Positions 1-7,577 of a DNA stretch of 42,074 nt are shown piece by piece. The DNA comes from Bacteroidaceae bacterium (GTDB taxonomy: Bacteria > Bacteroidota > Bacteroidia > Bacteroidales > Bacteroidaceae): assembly GCA_017517605.1 (NCBI GenBank), contig JAFWYQ010000127.1, positions 1 through 42,074 of the forward strand, read 5' to 3'. Below the pieces are notes generated by a model. It was not told the origin of the DNA and made no database searches. It saw only the letters and a list, made by a program, of their open reading frames with translations. Within the stretch, counting starts at the first letter, position 1. Each line of letters opens with the position of its first letter. The position numbers and the translations under genes were made by a program.

Positions 1-90
1 GGGCAAAAGATATAAATCTTCAGTCCTCATCGTCCTAATCTTTTTTTGTGTGTGAAAGGGTTAGTGAAAATGAATGCAATGATAGGGCAT

Positions 91-132
91 GAAGAATACT
101 ATTCCGTCACCACTACGAATGCTATTCTTCTT
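91..132. repeat. Imperfect inverted repeat
   Basis: A 14-base arm starting GAAGAATA is mirrored by an arm ending TATTCTTC, with about 12 of 14 bases pairing. It sits just outside the larger hairpin at 156-213, in the 258-base gap beyond the lysA stop. No gene is visible in this gap. Confidence 0.55.
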
Positions 133-155
133 TGGTTATTGTGTTTCTTCCTTTG

Positions 156-213
156 AACAGTTAACTCGGTTCGGGAACGGAACAAACTCCATTCCCGAAC
201 CGAGTTAACTGTT
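156..213. terminator. Perfect 22-bp hairpin beyond lysA
   Basis: Arms 156-177 and 192-213 are exact reverse complements (arm begins AACAGTTAACTCGG) around a 14-base loop. It lies about 45 bases downstream of the lysA stop on the minus strand, so it may end the his-lys transcript. There is no clear U-run after the stem on that strand, so it could instead be an RNA-stabilising 3' hairpin or a protein site. The pairing is seen directly; the role is inferred. Confidence 0.6.
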
Positions 214-258
214 TAGACGGCTACATATATATCACATGTGGCTGAACATTATATTGTA

Positions 259-1419
259 TCAAATCAGTTCATCTGAAAGATAACCTACAGGGAGTTCGCG
301 ACAATTGTAACCTGATGCCATAATCTCACCGTAGGCTCCGGCACTGCGCATGGCAATAAGGTCGCCACGTTGGCAACGATTAAGGTCAATGGCTTTACCG
401 AACACATCGGATGATTCGCAGATGGGACCTACTACGTCGTAAGTCTCCGATTGGGCTTCGCTACTGATGTTCTCTATTTTGTGATAGGCTTGATAGAGGG
501 CAGGACGGATAAGGTCTGTCATACCCGCATCGACGATAGCAAATTGCTTGTGTGCCCCTTGTTTGACGTAAAGCACACGGGTGATGAGTGAACCGCATTG
601 TCCTACTACGGCACGTCCTAATTCAAAGTGGAGAGTTTGTCCTGGATAGAGCTTCAAATGCTTGTGATAGATGGCAAAGTATTCTGCAAAATTGGGGATT
701 GCTTGGCGGTTGGGGTGTTGGTAGTCAATGCCCAATCCTCCACCGACGTTGATGTGCTCCACGATAATGTGGCGTTGGACAAGGTGTTCCTGCAATTCGT
801 TTATGCGGTTACACAAGGCCACGAAGTCGCTCATGTCCAATATCTGACTGCCAATGTGGAAATGGAGTCCAACGAATTTGACATGTTGAAGTGAATTTGC
901 CATGCCAATCACGCGATCCATGTCCTCCATGGCTATGCCGAATTTGTTTTCTGCCAATCCGGTAGTAATGTTGGCATGGGTATGTGCTCCTACATTGGGG
1001 TTGATGCGGAAAGCTACACGGGCAATTTTATTCCTTGCTGCAGCCAATTCGTTGATAACTTCCAACTCGGGTACAGATTCAACGTTGAAGCAGAAAATGT
1101 CGTTTTCCAATCCCAATTCTATTTCCCAATCGCTTTTACCAACACCTGCATATACCACCTTTTCAGCAGGAAAACCAGCCTTCAGGGCTGCACGTATTTC
1201 GCCACCGCTTACGCAATCGGCTCCGAGACCACTTTGACGGATAATACCAAGTATCTTCGGATTGGCATTGGCTTTGACAGCGTAATGTACGCAGAAGTTA
1301 GTGTATCGGCTGGCTTCGCGATTGATAGTGTCGAGTGTTTCGCGGAGTAGGGTTGTATCGTAGTAATAGAACGGTGTACGCAATTGTACAAACCGCTCGA
1401 TGGGGAATGTTCCTTTCAT
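259..1419 (-). CDS. lysA: Diaminopimelate decarboxylase
   Basis: A fold-type III PLP enzyme that decarboxylates meso-diaminopimelate to L-lysine in the cytosol, the last lysine step. The 386 residues are slightly shorter than the usual 400-420. The PLP lysine is K49 in HYAVKANANP. The substrate-binding CESSD motif appears in GPICESSDVFG near residue 335, and a glycine-rich phosphate loop (VGGGLGID) is present. The common EPGR motif reads ELGR here. The ATG at 1419 is preceded by a repeat element rather than a recognisable promoter. It follows lysC in the same direction across a 146-base gap filled by that palindromic repeat, so it is probably co-transcribed with lysC. A related carboxynorspermidine or ornithine decarboxylase is less likely because CESSD is intact and lysC is adjacent. 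Confidence 0.95.
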   Translation of the reverse strand: MKGTFPIERFVQLRTPFYYYDTTLLRETLDTINREASRYTNFCVHYAVKANANPKILGIIRQSGLGADCVSGGEIRAALKAGFPAEKVVYAGVGKSDWEIELGLENDIFCFNVESVPELEVINELAAARNKIARVAFRINPNVGAHTHANITTGLAENKFGIAMEDMDRVIGMANSLQHVKFVGLHFHIGSQILDMSDFVALCNRINELQEHLVQRHIIVEHINVGGGLGIDYQHPNRQAIPNFAEYFAIYHKHLKLYPGQTLHFELGRAVVGQCGSLITRVLYVKQGAHKQFAIVDAGMTDLIRPALYQAYHKIENISSEAQSETYDVVGPICESSDVFGKAIDLNRCQRGDLIAMRSAGAYGEIMASGYNCRELPVGYLSDELI

Positions 1420-1427
1420 ATTTTTTT

Positions 1428-1564
1428 AGTTGACAAGTTGACGAGTTGACGAGGATTCAGTTGACGAGTTGACAAGTTGACAAGTTGACGAGGGCCATGC
1501 GGCACAAAGTATCCTCCTTGTCAACTTGTATCTTGTCAACTTGTCAACTGAATCCCTTGTTAAC
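1428..1564. repeat. GTTGACAA/GTTGACGA palindromic repeat, copy 1
   Basis: Tandem octamer units GTTGACAA and GTTGACGA form one arm, and their complements (TTGTCAAC) form the other. The centre reads GGCCATGCGGCACA. It fills the whole lysC-lysA gap. Related copies are at 14988-15072, 17811-17848 (half) and 35574-35663. It could fold into a long RNA hairpin between two genes of one operon. Confidence 0.85.
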
Positions 1565-1565
1565 T

Positions 1566-2885
1566 TTACTTGTTGTTGAACAATGTATCACTCAAGCTCT
1601 GTAAGGCACGTTTCGTATCTGCTTCGCGAATGAGGAAGGAGATGTTGTAGTTGCTTCCTCCATACGATACCATACGCACAGGGATATCCTTCATGGCCTT
1701 CATGGCAAGAGTCTCGAATCCGATATTCTCCCAAGTGAGGTCGCCTACTACGCAGATGATACACATATCCTTATCGACTGTTACCGTTCCATACTTCTTC
1801 AGGTCAGCGACAATTTCGTTCAAATGCTTGGTGTTGTCGATGGACATGCTGACACCTACTTCGGAGGTACATACCATGTCGATGGATGTCTGATAGCTCT
1901 CGAATATTTCGAATACCTTACGCAAGAATCCATGAGCAAGCAACATGCGGCTTGACTTGATTTTGATGGCTGTAATATTTTCCTTGGCGGCAACAGCCTT
2001 AATTTTACCATATTCGGTATCGTTGGAAATCATAGTTCCAGGAGCCGCGGGATCCATCGTGTTTAGCAAGCGCACGGGGATGTTGGCATACTTGGCTGGT
2101 TGGATACAGGTGGGGTGCAGAATCTTGGCACCGAAGTAAGCCAACTCGGCAGCTTCGTCGAAATTGAGTTGACGTACGGGTGAGGTATGATCCACTACAC
2201 GAGGGTCGTTGTCGTGCATTCCGTCGATGTCTGTCCATATCTGAATTTCTTTGGCATCTACGGCTGCACCAATTAAAGACGCACTATAGTCACTACCACC
2301 ACGTTGTAAGTTGTCTATTTCGCCGTATGCATTGCGGCAAATGAATCCTTGTGTGATGTAGATGTCTGCATCGGGATATTTTTGCAATTGGATGGCCAAC
2401 TTTTCGCGGATATATACGGGGTCCGGTTCGGCATTCTTGTCGGTACGCATGAAATCCAAGGCAGGAAGTAGTACAGCATTCACTCCTTGTTCCTGCAAGT
2501 AGTTGGTAACCATGTTGGTGGACATCAGTTCGCCTTGTGCCAATACAACCTTTTCTTCGAATAAAGTGAAGAGGTCTTTGGTGTAAGCCCGAATGTTGCT
2601 GAATACGCCATCGAGCACTTCCTGTGTCTTTTGCCTGTATTCGTCGGTAGAAAACAGTTCGTTCAGATGCTGTTTGTATTTTTGCTCCAGTTTGTTGATA
2701 ATGTCGTTTGCACCATCAGGATTCTTCTTATACAGATAGTCCGAAATCTCAACCAATGAATTTGTTGTGCCTGACATGGCAGAAAGAACTACGATTTTCT
2801 TTTCTCCGTCAGTAATCAACTTGGCTACACTTTTCATCCGTTCGGCGCTGCCTACGGAAGTTCCTCCAAACTTTAATACTTTCAT
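1566..2885 (-). CDS. lysC: Aspartate kinase, monofunctional
   Basis: Phosphorylates L-aspartate to aspartyl-4-phosphate, the entry step to diaminopimelate, lysine, threonine and methionine. The 439-residue protein begins with the kinase signature KFGGTSVGS (about residues 5-13). The amino-acid kinase domain runs to about residue 285, including RGGSDYSASLIGAA (near residue 195), and two ACT regulatory domains follow to the C-terminus. There is no homoserine dehydrogenase domain, so this is the stand-alone type. It sits 36 bases after ftsE and upstream of lysA in one minus-strand run. The lysA pairing suggests a lysine/peptidoglycan-oriented isoenzyme, probably feedback-inhibited through the ACT domains; that is inferred from the family. 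No leader or riboswitch is visible in the short upstream gap. Confidence 0.95.
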   Translation of the reverse strand: MKVLKFGGTSVGSAERMKSVAKLITDGEKKIVVLSAMSGTTNSLVEISDYLYKKNPDGANDIINKLEQKYKQHLNELFSTDEYRQKTQEVLDGVFSNIRAYTKDLFTLFEEKVVLAQGELMSTNMVTNYLQEQGVNAVLLPALDFMRTDKNAEPDPVYIREKLAIQLQKYPDADIYITQGFICRNAYGEIDNLQRGGSDYSASLIGAAVDAKEIQIWTDIDGMHDNDPRVVDHTSPVRQLNFDEAAELAYFGAKILHPTCIQPAKYANIPVRLLNTMDPAAPGTMISNDTEYGKIKAVAAKENITAIKIKSSRMLLAHGFLRKVFEIFESYQTSIDMVCTSEVGVSMSIDNTKHLNEIVADLKKYGTVTVDKDMCIICVVGDLTWENIGFETLAMKAMKDIPVRMVSYGGSNYNISFLIREADTKRALQSLSDTLFNNK

Positions 2886-2921
2886 TTTCTTATATTGTTT
2901 TTTTTGTGATTATTCAATTAT

Positions 2922-3677
2922 TTATTGGTTGTTATTGTCATCTTCTACCATCTCTTGGTGTTCGCTATTGAGAGGGCTGATGATGTTGTATTCGCGAGTA
3001 ATATCCTCAATCCGATGGTTTTCGCACCGATAGACAATGCCTGGGTAATCGCGTAATAGTTGTTGGTTGTGGGTGGTCATTACCACGGCTGTTCCTCGTG
3101 ACGAGATGTCGCGCAGAAGCTCTACAATGTGTTTACCCGTTTCGGTGTCCAAGTTACCTGTCGGCTCGTCGGCCAGAATGATTTGAGGATTGTTCAGAAT
3201 GGCACGAGCTATCACGATACGTTGTTGCTCACCACCGGAGAGTTGGTGGGGGAGTTTGTATCCTTTGGTTGACATACCTACCAGCTCGAGCACTTCGGTA
3301 ATACGGTTTGCCCGAGCTTGTTTATCCTTCCATCCAGTTGCGCGGAGTACAAAATCGAGATTCTCTGTCACCGTACGGTCAATCAGTAATTGGAAGTCCT
3401 GAAAAACTATACCCAATTTACGGCGTAGGGCAGGGATATGCTTGCGCTTGATGGTACGCATGTTGTATCCAAGTACGGTAGCCTCGCCTTCTTGAACCTC
3501 TAATTCAGCATAGAATGTCTTAAGCAAAGAGGTTTTTCCCGAACCTACTTTGCCAATGAGGTACACGAATTCTCCAGCATCCAAATGGAAATCTATTCCA
3601 TCCAAGATGCAAACTTCTTGTTGGTTTATCGTTACGTTGCGATAGTCAATCAAGCGTACTGCCGAACTGTTCTCCAT
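2922..3677 (-). CDS. ftsE: FtsE-like cell-division ABC ATPase
   Basis: ATP-binding subunit of the FtsEX complex, which couples ATP hydrolysis at the septum to activation of peptidoglycan hydrolases. Visible motifs are Walker A GKVGSGKT (42-49), Q-loop Q93, signature LSGGE (146-150), Walker B IILADE (166-171) and the FtsE/LolD-like EPTGNLD. At 251 residues it is longer than typical FtsE (about 220-230); the extra part is an acidic, Asn/Asp/Gln-rich C-terminal tail. No ftsX is adjacent: the neighbours are hisIE (21-base gap) and lysC (36-base gap). The partner must be encoded elsewhere. A LolD or MacB-type ATPase is the main alternative, but the sequence around Walker A and the 90-110 region fits FtsE best. 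Confidence 0.8.
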   Translation of the reverse strand: MENSSAVRLIDYRNVTINQQEVCILDGIDFHLDAGEFVYLIGKVGSGKTSLLKTFYAELEVQEGEATVLGYNMRTIKRKHIPALRRKLGIVFQDFQLLIDRTVTENLDFVLRATGWKDKQARANRITEVLELVGMSTKGYKLPHQLSGGEQQRIVIARAILNNPQIILADEPTGNLDTETGKHIVELLRDISSRGTAVVMTTHNQQLLRDYPGIVYRCENHRIEDITREYNIISPLNSEHQEMVEDDNNNQ

Positions 3678-3698
3678 TGATGGGTATTGAATAGGTGC

Positions 3699-4292
3699 TT
3701 ATTTATGTCTTTTCTTCAACTCTGTAGCCAAATCCTCGATGCGCATACCTTTGCTGGTAAGTAATACGATGAGGTGGTAAATCATGTCCGAAGCCTCGTA
3801 AATGAGTCGGTCATCAGTACCATTGGTAGCTTCGATAACGGTCTCTACGGCTTCTTCGCCTACCTTTTGTGCCATACGGTTGATACCTGCTTGGAAAAGA
3901 GAGGTTGTGTATGACTTTTCGGGCATTTCTGCATATCGTTTGGCAATGAAATCTTGTAAGTAGCTGAGGAACATGATGGGTTCGTCGTTCGTTTCCCCCC
4001 AACAGGTGTCCGTGCCAGTGTGACATACGGGGCCTACAGGATTCACCTTGATAAGCAGTGTATCTTTGTCACAATCTTCTTTGATGGAGACTACATGGAG
4101 GAAATTGCCACTTTCCTCACCCTTTGTCCACAAACGGTTCTTGGTACGGCTGAAGAATGTAACTTTTCCTGTTTCCACCGTTTTGTCGAGAGCCTCTTGG
4201 TTCATGAAGCCCAACATCAGCACCTTCTTGGTGTAATTATCCTGTATAATGGCGGGTACGAGGCCATCCATTTTGTCAAAATCCAATTCCAT
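3699..4292 (-). CDS. hisIE: Bifunctional phosphoribosyl-AMP cyclohydrolase / phosphoribosyl-ATP pyrophosphatase
   Basis: Carries out histidine steps 2 and 3: pyrophosphate removal from PR-ATP and ring opening of PR-AMP. The N-terminal HisI domain (about 1-105) shows the metal-binding DCDKD (D73, D75, D77) and the zinc cysteines C74, C90 and C97 in CHTGTDTCWGE. The C-terminal HisE domain (about 108-197) carries KVGEEAVETVIEA and the helical EASDMIYHLIVLL segment. The length of 197 residues is normal for the fused protein. It lies 44 bases after hisF and 21 bases before ftsE in one direction, so it is the last histidine gene of this run. Confidence 0.96.
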   Translation of the reverse strand: MELDFDKMDGLVPAIIQDNYTKKVLMLGFMNQEALDKTVETGKVTFFSRTKNRLWTKGEESGNFLHVVSIKEDCDKDTLLIKVNPVGPVCHTGTDTCWGETNDEPIMFLSYLQDFIAKRYAEMPEKSYTTSLFQAGINRMAQKVGEEAVETVIEATNGTDDRLIYEASDMIYHLIVLLTSKGMRIEDLATELKKRHK

Positions 4293-4336
4293 ATATATAA
4301 TGTATATTTAATTCTTTATTCTTGTTTTATTACTCT

Positions 4337-5092
4337 TCATTTTCTTACGTTTATTCCTTGGGTGCAAAGGTACGACTTTAATTCGGGAATACCTATCTCT
4401 CCGAAGTGAAAAACACTGGCGGCCAATGCGGCATCTGCTTTTCCTTGGATAAATGCATCGCGGAAGTGCTCCATTGTACCTGCTCCACCGGAGGCTATGA
4501 CGGGGATGGAGACTTCGTCGGCCAATCGGGCAAGGGCTTCGTTGGCAAAGCCGGTCTTCACACCGTCGTGATTCATGCTGGTAAAGAGGATTTCGCCTGC
4601 TCCGCGGTTGTTTGCTTCGCGTGCCCAGTCAAACAAACCACGCTCGGTAGGTATGCGTCCACCGTTCAGGTAACAATGCCATCCTGCCTCTGTCTCTTTA
4701 GCGTCAATTGCCACTACACACACTTGGCTTCCAAAATGACTGGCGATTTCATCAATCAGTTCCGGTCGGCGTAGAGCAGCGGAGTTGATGCTTACTTTAT
4801 CCGCTCCGGCATTTAACAGGCGGTCAACATCGCTCAGTTCATTGATGCCACCACCTACGGTGAAGGGGATGTTGATGGTGGCCGCTATCCGGCGGACCAA
4901 GTCGGTAAAGGTCTTGCGCCCTTCGTGGCTGGCGGTGATGTCAAGATATACCAACTCGTCGGCTCCTTGCAAACTATAGGCTTGTCCCAACTCTACAGGG
5001 TCGCCTGCTTGCCGTAAGTTTACGAAGTTGGTGCCTTTTACCGTTTGTCCATCCTTAATGTCAAGACAGGGGACTATTCTTTTTGCTAACAC
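4337..5092 (-). CDS. hisF: Imidazole glycerol phosphate synthase, cyclase subunit
   Basis: Takes ammonia from HisH and converts PRFAR to imidazole glycerol phosphate and AICAR, which links histidine and purine synthesis. It is a 251-residue TIM barrel with catalytic D11 (PCLDIKDG) and D130 (VVAIDAK). The phosphate loops GGGI (about 80) and ASGGAG are intact. The family length is about 250. The gene starts 11 bases after hisA ends, so the two are tightly linked. HisF needs HisH, encoded one gene further upstream. Confidence 0.97.
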   Translation of the reverse strand: MLAKRIVPCLDIKDGQTVKGTNFVNLRQAGDPVELGQAYSLQGADELVYLDITASHEGRKTFTDLVRRIAATINIPFTVGGGINELSDVDRLLNAGADKVSINSAALRRPELIDEIASHFGSQVCVVAIDAKETEAGWHCYLNGGRIPTERGLFDWAREANNRGAGEILFTSMNHDGVKTGFANEALARLADEVSIPVIASGGAGTMEHFRDAFIQGKADAALAASVFHFGEIGIPELKSYLCTQGINVRK

Positions 5093-5098
5093 AATTCT

Positions 5099-5123
5099 TT
5101 CAATTATGAATTATCAATTATGA
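5099..5123. repeat. Short AATTATGAATTATC direct repeat
   Basis: A degenerate duplication of AATTATGA with an ATC insert lies across the hisA stop and the hisF start. Its 11-base gap means the repeat also supplies part of the hisA C-terminal coding sequence. It is one of several short-period repeats found at gene junctions here. Confidence 0.4.
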
Positions 5124-5835
5124 ACTCACTTAACTCTTTCAGGGTGAAGCATCCTTCGTAGAGGGCTTTTCCGAACACCACGGCAGGGATACCGGCTTCG
5201 TCCAACGCACGGATGTCTTCCAACGAACTGACTCCGCCACTGGCAATCAGGTGCAAGTCGGGGAAGGCCGTCATTATCTCTTTGTAAAGACCGATGGAGG
5301 GGCCTTGCAACATGCCATCCTTGTGGATGTCGGTACAGAGCACATTGTTCACTCCATGCTGGATATAATCATTCAGATAGGGAAGCAATTCCTGCTTGCT
5401 TTCCTCTTGCCAACCGTTTACGGATATGAATCCGTCGCGTGTGTCGGCTCCAAGAATCATCTTGTCGCTTCCGTATGCATCCAACCATTTCAAGAACAGT
5501 TCGGGCTTTTGGCTGGCAATGCTTCCCACGGTCACCATCTGTGCTCCGTTATCGAAGGCTATCGCCAAGTCCTCGTCGCTTTTGATTCCTCCTCCGAAAT
5601 CAATCTTCAGCGAGGTTCGGCCGGCAATCCTGTCTAGTACGCGGTAATTCACTACGTGTTTTGACTTGGCTCCGTCAAGATCCACCACGTGCAGACGTTG
5701 CAAGCCGTACGACTCTATTTCGAGGGCCACTTCCAAAGGGTCTTCGTTGTAGACCTTCGTGGTGGCATAATCTCCCTTGGTCAAGCGTACACACTTGCCG
5801 TCGATGATGTCTATGGCGGGTATCAGTTCTATCAT
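5104..5835 (-). CDS. hisA: Phosphoribosyl-formimino-AICAR ribotide isomerase
   Basis: Isomerises ProFAR to PRFAR, the HisF substrate. It is a 243-residue TIM barrel with the two catalytic aspartates in AIDIIDG (D9) and GADTRDGF (D131). The phosphate-binding FGGGIKSD (about 80) and ASGGV loops are present. It is clearly distinct from HisF by its own motifs and length. The order is hisH, hisA, hisF, hisIE; a 102-base gap containing a direct repeat separates hisA from hisH. Confidence 0.96.
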   Translation of the reverse strand: MIELIPAIDIIDGKCVRLTKGDYATTKVYNEDPLEVALEIESYGLQRLHVVDLDGAKSKHVVNYRVLDRIAGRTSLKIDFGGGIKSDEDLAIAFDNGAQMVTVGSIASQKPELFLKWLDAYGSDKMILGADTRDGFISVNGWQEESKQELLPYLNDYIQHGVNNVLCTDIHKDGMLQGPSIGLYKEIMTAFPDLHLIASGGVSSLEDIRALDEAGIPAVVFGKALYEGCFTLKELSEFIIDNS

Positions 5836-5855
5836 AATCAGTCTCTTTATAAGTA

Positions 5856-5916
5856 AGGTTGCCTTAGTCGGCCTTTAAGGATGCTTCAATTGGCCATTGA
5901 GGTTGCCTTAGTCGGC
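5856..5916. repeat. 17-bp direct repeat in hisH-hisA gap
   Basis: AGGTTGCCTTAGTCGGC occurs at 5856-5872 and again at 5900-5916, 44 bases apart, in the otherwise empty gap between hisH and hisA. It could be a duplicated regulator site or a spacer duplication; nothing else distinguishes these. Confidence 0.7.
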
Positions 5917-5937
5917 GTTTGATGTCAGCCTCTTTGC

Positions 5938-6534
5938 TTATGGGGTAAGATCGAGGAAGTTCTGCAATATACGTTCGCCTACCTTGCCGCTCTTTTCGGG
6001 ATGGAATTGAGTGGCATAGAAGTTGTCCTTGTGAAGGGCCGAACTGTAGGGACGGGTGTATTCAGTGCAAGCAGCCGTATGTTCGTTCAGCGGTACATAG
6101 TAGCTATGCACAAAATAGACAAACTCCGGTTGATGGAATCCCTTGAACAATTGGCTACGGGTGTCCACAATGGTGTTCCATCCCATTTGTGGCACTTTGT
6201 CTTCGTGGCACAGAGGTTGGAAGCGTTTTACATTCGCATCGAATATGCCCAAGCATTCGGTGTCGCCCTCTTCTGAATGGCTACACATCAGTTGCATACC
6301 GATGCAGATACCCAATACGGGTTGCTTCAACGAGCGTATGACTTCGTCCAATCCCCGTTCGCGCAGATAGGCCATGGTACAGCTTGCTTCGCCTTGTCCG
6401 GGGAAGATGACACGGTCGGCGGCCATCAGCTTTTCAGGGTCGTCCGTCACCAGAGGCTCCACACCCAACCGCTTCATGGCATTCACCACCGAGCAGATGT
6501 TACCGGCATTGTATTTTACGATTGCTACATTCAT
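5938..6534 (-). CDS. hisH: Imidazole glycerol phosphate synthase, glutaminase subunit
   Basis: A class I glutamine amidotransferase that hydrolyses glutamine and channels ammonia to HisF. The nucleophile is C77 in LGICIGMQL. The catalytic His and Glu are in QFHPEKSG near residues 178-180. The oxyanion-region motif PGQGEA (about 45-50) is present. The length of 198 residues is normal. It starts 21 bases after purU ends. Confidence 0.96.
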   Translation of the reverse strand: MNVAIVKYNAGNICSVVNAMKRLGVEPLVTDDPEKLMAADRVIFPGQGEASCTMAYLRERGLDEVIRSLKQPVLGICIGMQLMCSHSEEGDTECLGIFDANVKRFQPLCHEDKVPQMGWNTIVDTRSQLFKGFHQPEFVYFVHSYYVPLNEHTAACTEYTRPYSSALHKDNFYATQFHPEKSGKVGERILQNFLDLTP

Positions 6535-6555
6535 ATTATCCTCTATCTGTATGCT

Positions 6556-7437
6556 TTAGCTGAAAAGCACGGTTTTGTTTTTATAAGCCAACACCTTGCG
6601 TTCGATGTGCTTTTGTACGGCACGCGAAAGGACAATCTTTTCCAAGTCCTTGCCTTTGTTCACCAAGTCTTGCGGAGTGTCTTTGTGGGTAATGCGCACG
6701 ACATCCTGCTCGATAATAGGACCGGCATCCAAGTCGTTGGTCACATAGTGGCTGGTGGCTCCGATAATCTTTACACCACGCTCAAAGGCCGCATGATAGG
6801 GCTTTGCTCCCACAAATGCGGGGAGGAACGAGTGGTGGATGTTGATGATACGGTTGGGATATTCCTCTATCATCTGTTCCGAAATCACCTGCATATATCT
6901 GGCCAACACGATGAAGTCAATGTCCAGTTCGCGCAACAGCTCCATTTCGGCTTTCTCCTGCTCCAACTTGTTTTCCTTCGTGATGGGGAATACCCGATAG
7001 GGGATGCCGAAACGCTTGGCGGCAGGTTGCATGTCGGGATGGTTGCTTATTATAATAGGTATATCCACATCCCATTCACCGGCAGTATAGCGTGCCAACA
7101 TATCATAAAGGCAATGACTCATTTTGCTTACAAAGATGGCCATGCGCGGTTTCTCGTCGCTGAAGTAAAGGCGAAGATCCATGTTGTACTTCTTTACATA
7201 TAGTGTATTGAAGTAATCCAATATCTTGTCACGCGGAATCATGAACCCCTTCAATTCCCATTCGATGCGTCCGAAAAAAACATTTTCCATACGGTCAACA
7301 AATTGGTCGATATAGATGATGTTTCCTCCGTTGATGGTAATGAAGTTGGTTATCTCTGCCAAAATGCCCGGTCGGTCAGGGCAATGAAGCAGTAATTTCG
7401 CGGTAGTATTCATTTGTTTTTCTTTGTTATTCGTCAT
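6556..7437 (-). CDS. purU: Formyltetrahydrofolate deformylase
   Basis: Hydrolyses 10-formyl-THF to THF and formate, setting the balance of one-carbon units. An N-terminal ACT domain (about residues 10-85, with the CPDRPGILAEI motif) is followed by a formyltransferase-fold domain. That domain carries the catalytic Asn-His-Asp set in NIHHSFLPAF and DLDAGPIIEQD. The upstream ATG gives 293 residues; an ATG eight codons in, at 7413, gives 285, closer to the family, and may be the true start. A promoter matching TAnnTTTG lies just upstream. It is the first gene of the his-lys run, 21 bases before hisH. A link to histidine synthesis through AICAR, a purine intermediate that needs formyl-THF, is plausible but inferred. 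Confidence 0.93.
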   Translation of the reverse strand: MTNNKEKQMNTTAKLLLHCPDRPGILAEITNFITINGGNIIYIDQFVDRMENVFFGRIEWELKGFMIPRDKILDYFNTLYVKKYNMDLRLYFSDEKPRMAIFVSKMSHCLYDMLARYTAGEWDVDIPIIISNHPDMQPAAKRFGIPYRVFPITKENKLEQEKAEMELLRELDIDFIVLARYMQVISEQMIEEYPNRIINIHHSFLPAFVGAKPYHAAFERGVKIIGATSHYVTNDLDAGPIIEQDVVRITHKDTPQDLVNKGKDLEKIVLSRAVQKHIERKVLAYKNKTVLFS

Positions 7438-7457
7438 GCTTGCTAATTTTTGAGCGG

Positions 7458-7486
7458 CAAAGATAGCAATTTATTACGAAAACAAA
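7458..7486 (-). promoter_or_regulatory. Bacteroidetes-type promoter for purU-his-lys run
   Basis: On the minus strand TATCTTTG (7465-7458) matches the -7 consensus TAnnTTTG, and TTTG (7486-7483) lies 17 bases upstream. It is 20-odd bases before the purU start and follows the fhs terminator. Confidence 0.6.
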
Positions 7487-7525
7487 GAATATCGTGACAA
7501 ATAGTTTTAGATATTGATAAAAATA

Positions 7526-7550
7526 AGCCCTTTAGGTTGGCTAAAGGGCT
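7526..7550 (-). terminator. Rho-independent terminator after fhs
   Basis: AGCCCTTTAG (7526-7535) and CTAAAGGGCT (7541-7550) form a perfect 10-base-pair stem with a five-base loop. It is followed by a U-rich tail on the minus strand (TATTTTTATC). It lies just beyond the fhs stop and could act on both strands. Confidence 0.85.
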
Positions 7551-7577
7551 TGTTTTTGCTTCATTCTTTCAATTTAT

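Noticed and set aside
1566-2885. Bifunctional aspartokinase-homoserine dehydrogenase
   Set aside because: The protein ends after the ACT domains; no dehydrogenase domain follows.
6277-7203. 308-codon frame opposite purU and hisH
   Set aside because: It is a shadow of two well-defined genes with intact catalytic residues.
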